Origin: Glossina fuscipes
Taxonomy: Eukaryota; Arthropoda; Insecta; Diptera; Glossinidae
DNA length: 64,000 bases
Reading direction: 5' to 3'
Assembly (NCBI RefSeq): GCF_014805625.2
Contig: NW_023998516.1
Location: 62,001-126,000 of the forward strand
The notes under the pieces: model-generated
Told to the model about the DNA's origin: nothing
Database searches by the model: none
What the model saw: only the letters and a program-made list of their open reading frames with translations
Part shown: positions 61,684 through 64,000 of the stretch, piece by piece
Layout of the letters: every line of letters starts with the position of its first letter
How positions within the stretch are numbered: the stretch's first letter is position 1
Translations under genes and position numbers: made by a program

Positions 61684-64000
61684 GACAGGAAGAGGAAAAT
61701 ATTTATTTTTTTTGCTTAGTTTTCCCCTTTTTTCTCTCCTCCTTCTCTTCCATCTTTTTCTTGTTGTTTTTCTTCTTCTGATGCACAAGGTATTGAATGT
61801 TAAAAACCGAACGGTACTTTGCATATTCCATAAACAATGCCACACAATCCCGTATATAGATATACAGGTGCACACGTATGCAAGTGTTACTTATACTAAG
61901 CGAGGGTAAGCGAAGCCTTGCTTTTTTTTGCTGAATTCTTTTATGCAAAACTAATGTCGGATTGAACTCAAAAGATAAAATCAAGAAAACAATTTCAATA
62001 GTAATGGACTCACAACACCAATAATATGTATTAAGCATATCTATGTGTACCTATATACGTACATATGCTTATATATAGAAAATTGACATAGAAATCGTAT
62101 GGTTACAGAAAAATGTGAAACGTGCGTTTTCCTTTTTATAAAATAAAGTTTATTTTATCAACTATTTAGTGACTTTCATAGGACAAGAATAGCTCGAACA
62201 AGTCAAATGACCAGTTAAGCTTCTGTTCGTAGGAAACTTGCATTCACCAACCACCCACCCACCAACCCATTGGTAATAGAATATAAGAGAAAAAAACACG
62301 GTGAGAAAGCCAGAGCAAGAATTCACTAACGAGGTTTTTTATATCATGATATGTTTTCTAGAAGTATTAAATGAGGATAATTGCTAAGCTGTAGTACGTT
62401 CATTGGCACACATACACACTCATACACTCATTCCGAATGAGTGGCCATTGTGTTAGTGTTTTGCTTGTATGTATCTTACGAGCTATTTACCTTATATTCG
62501 AAACTTTATACCAGTGCTTACATACTTCATAACTCTTCTAGTTGAGTTCGGGTGTTGCGTTCACGTCTATGTGGGTACACGCGGGTGTACATTCCTTTAT
62601 TGATCTTTTTCATTTGACCATATTATAGAAATTTTTGAAATGAAAAGTAATGGAATTTCTTTTATATAATACATACATGCATTAGAAGGACTCACACAAG
62701 AGAACAACATATACAAGACACATTTCTCGTTATTCCACAAATTTAAAATAAAAAAACAAATTAAAAAAAAAAAAGTGAAAAGGAAAATAAAGAACGAAAG
62801 TCAGAAGATATAGATTAAAAATTGTCTTCTAACGTTTCACTAGCACATCAGCAATTAATGGTATTTACATGTAACTAACATATAACGCATACCTGGCTTT
62901 GCAGCGCTTTTCGGACATTCAATAAATTAAATACAAAATCAACAATAGAAATATGTAATATTTTCATCTTAAGATGAATTTTCCGTACACGGTACACCAC
63001 GCATCATATAGCTTTTTCCCTGCTATGGCTGCGTCACTAAATGGATGATGATTTTCATTGCTCTGCAAAATTTCATACCTCACTCAGTGATGTCTATCAT
63101 GTCTTTCGAGAATATGAAACATTTTTTTTCATCTTGTTGTAGTTTTAGTTCTTCATCTATTCTAAACAAGCGGTTCAAAGACGATTTTTGGAATCCTTTC
63201 TTGAGATTTATGGTAATCGTTGTAAAATAGATAGATGGGAAAATATCCGTAATTTGACATAAATTTGATTTATAAATTTTAAAAATATGTTAAAATTTGT
63301 ATTTTGTTTTAGGATAGTCTCAGTTCTTCAACCACAGAGCTTATGTCCAATTTCAATTTTGTTGTGTGAAATGGTACAGTGGTAGTCTGCTCGAAATGTG
63401 TGGATGCTGAAAAGTAATATCCTTACCTTATACGCAGCTATGTAAGTTATCACTATAAGGCGTGCGCAGCATTGTTTCTTCGAGCTTGCTAACCCGTGAC
63501 GGGTGCTGAACATTGGATGAATCGCGATATCTAAAGATAAAAAATCAAGGATGTGCCCAGCGAAGAACAATACTTTGCTTAATCTTTTTATTAATTTTTT
63601 TTTTGGCCGCAAACAACGGATCGAAGTAATTTGAGCTCCCAGTACACTCCCTTAATGTTTAGACCACGGTCGTTAAATGAATCTATTGCACATTAATAAA
63701 ATTTACGAATTTCAACAAAACATAGCAACAATCAGGAAACTATACGGCCCCTTGAGAGGACGGGTAAAGAACCTTTTTGATCAGCAAATATACGGAAAGA
63801 CAAAAGAGACAATTTTCGTAACTCGTAGACGAAAAGAATGTAGAGGAATAGAAATGGCTAAACTGGTTTAGAATCTTAGAGTGATATAGAATTTTTTTGA
63901 TTTTTTTTGGAATTTCTGTCGCATACTTCTTGGATGCCATTAAGAGACTTAAGTATCCCGCTTTGACATCTTTTGGTGGATAAAATCATTAAAAATGATA
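61684..64000. other. Mostly noncoding DNA to the window end
   Basis: A short minus-strand segment at 63427-63531 is flanked by good-looking splice signals and is reported as a weak finding. Nothing else was recognised. Confidence 0.35.

Noticed and set aside
61453..62038. Two minus-strand frames of 140 and 111 codons
   Set aside because: Produced by the GA microsatellite and purine-rich DNA; low-complexity Ser/Leu or Lys/Arg products.
63301..63352. Continuation exon of the large gene after a TTTTGTTTTAG acceptor
   Set aside because: The protein-like frame (DSLSSSTTELMSNF) is not in the phase left by the 23392 donor, and the distance would be 40 kb.

Overview
The window looks like AT-rich euchromatin of a higher fly (Diptera, Schizophora). 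The evidence is intron-split coding exons with GT..AG borders, CAG/CAA-rich polyglutamine coding sequence, mariner, Ty3/gypsy, jockey-like LINE and tRNA-derived SINE insertions, and dispersed repeats that end in AACAAGTAAG. My guess from memory of such repeats is a calyptrate (tsetse, house fly or blow fly type), but this is not proven. There are no bacterial operons, CRISPR arrays or rRNA genes, and no free-standing tRNA gene was recognised.

Layout: 1-15.5 kb is repeat-laden noncoding DNA. It holds a LINE 3' fragment (4.15-4.52 kb), a structurally complete but doubly nonsense-mutated mariner (7857-9124), several dispersed repeat copies, and a decayed coding-like remnant on the minus strand (14.2-14.9 kb). 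At 15.5-23.4 kb lies the one convincing host gene. Three plus-strand exons (15544-15696, 16464-20393, 21852-23392), all joined in phase 0, encode at least 1874 residues of a mostly disordered protein. It has polyQ tracts, two cysteine clusters, an SH2-type YEEI motif and proline-rich motifs. I do not recognise the family. The rest of the gene may lie beyond the window or in a later exon I could not find.

At 23.4-37 kb there is AT-rich noncoding DNA with dispersed repeats and a plus-strand solo LTR (33036-33474). At 36977-42107 sits a full-length but dead Ty3/gypsy retrotransposon on the minus strand, with ATAT target duplications, a tRNA-Leu-type primer site and lesions in the active sites of several of its enzymes. 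At 42-64 kb there is an intact tRNA-derived SINE with a perfect 15-bp duplication (43961-44140), more dispersed repeats, a coding-like stretch (47.7-48.6 kb), an internally deleted DD41D (rosa-like) mariner remnant (55.27-55.77 kb), a second solo LTR (56171-56610) and long noncoding stretches.

No operon-like cooperation between genes is visible. The interest lies in the unidentified large disordered protein with its repeated cysteine motif, in the set of repeat families that share one terminal signature, and in GC-raised islands that read like decayed coding sequence. I found no convincing new molecular system.
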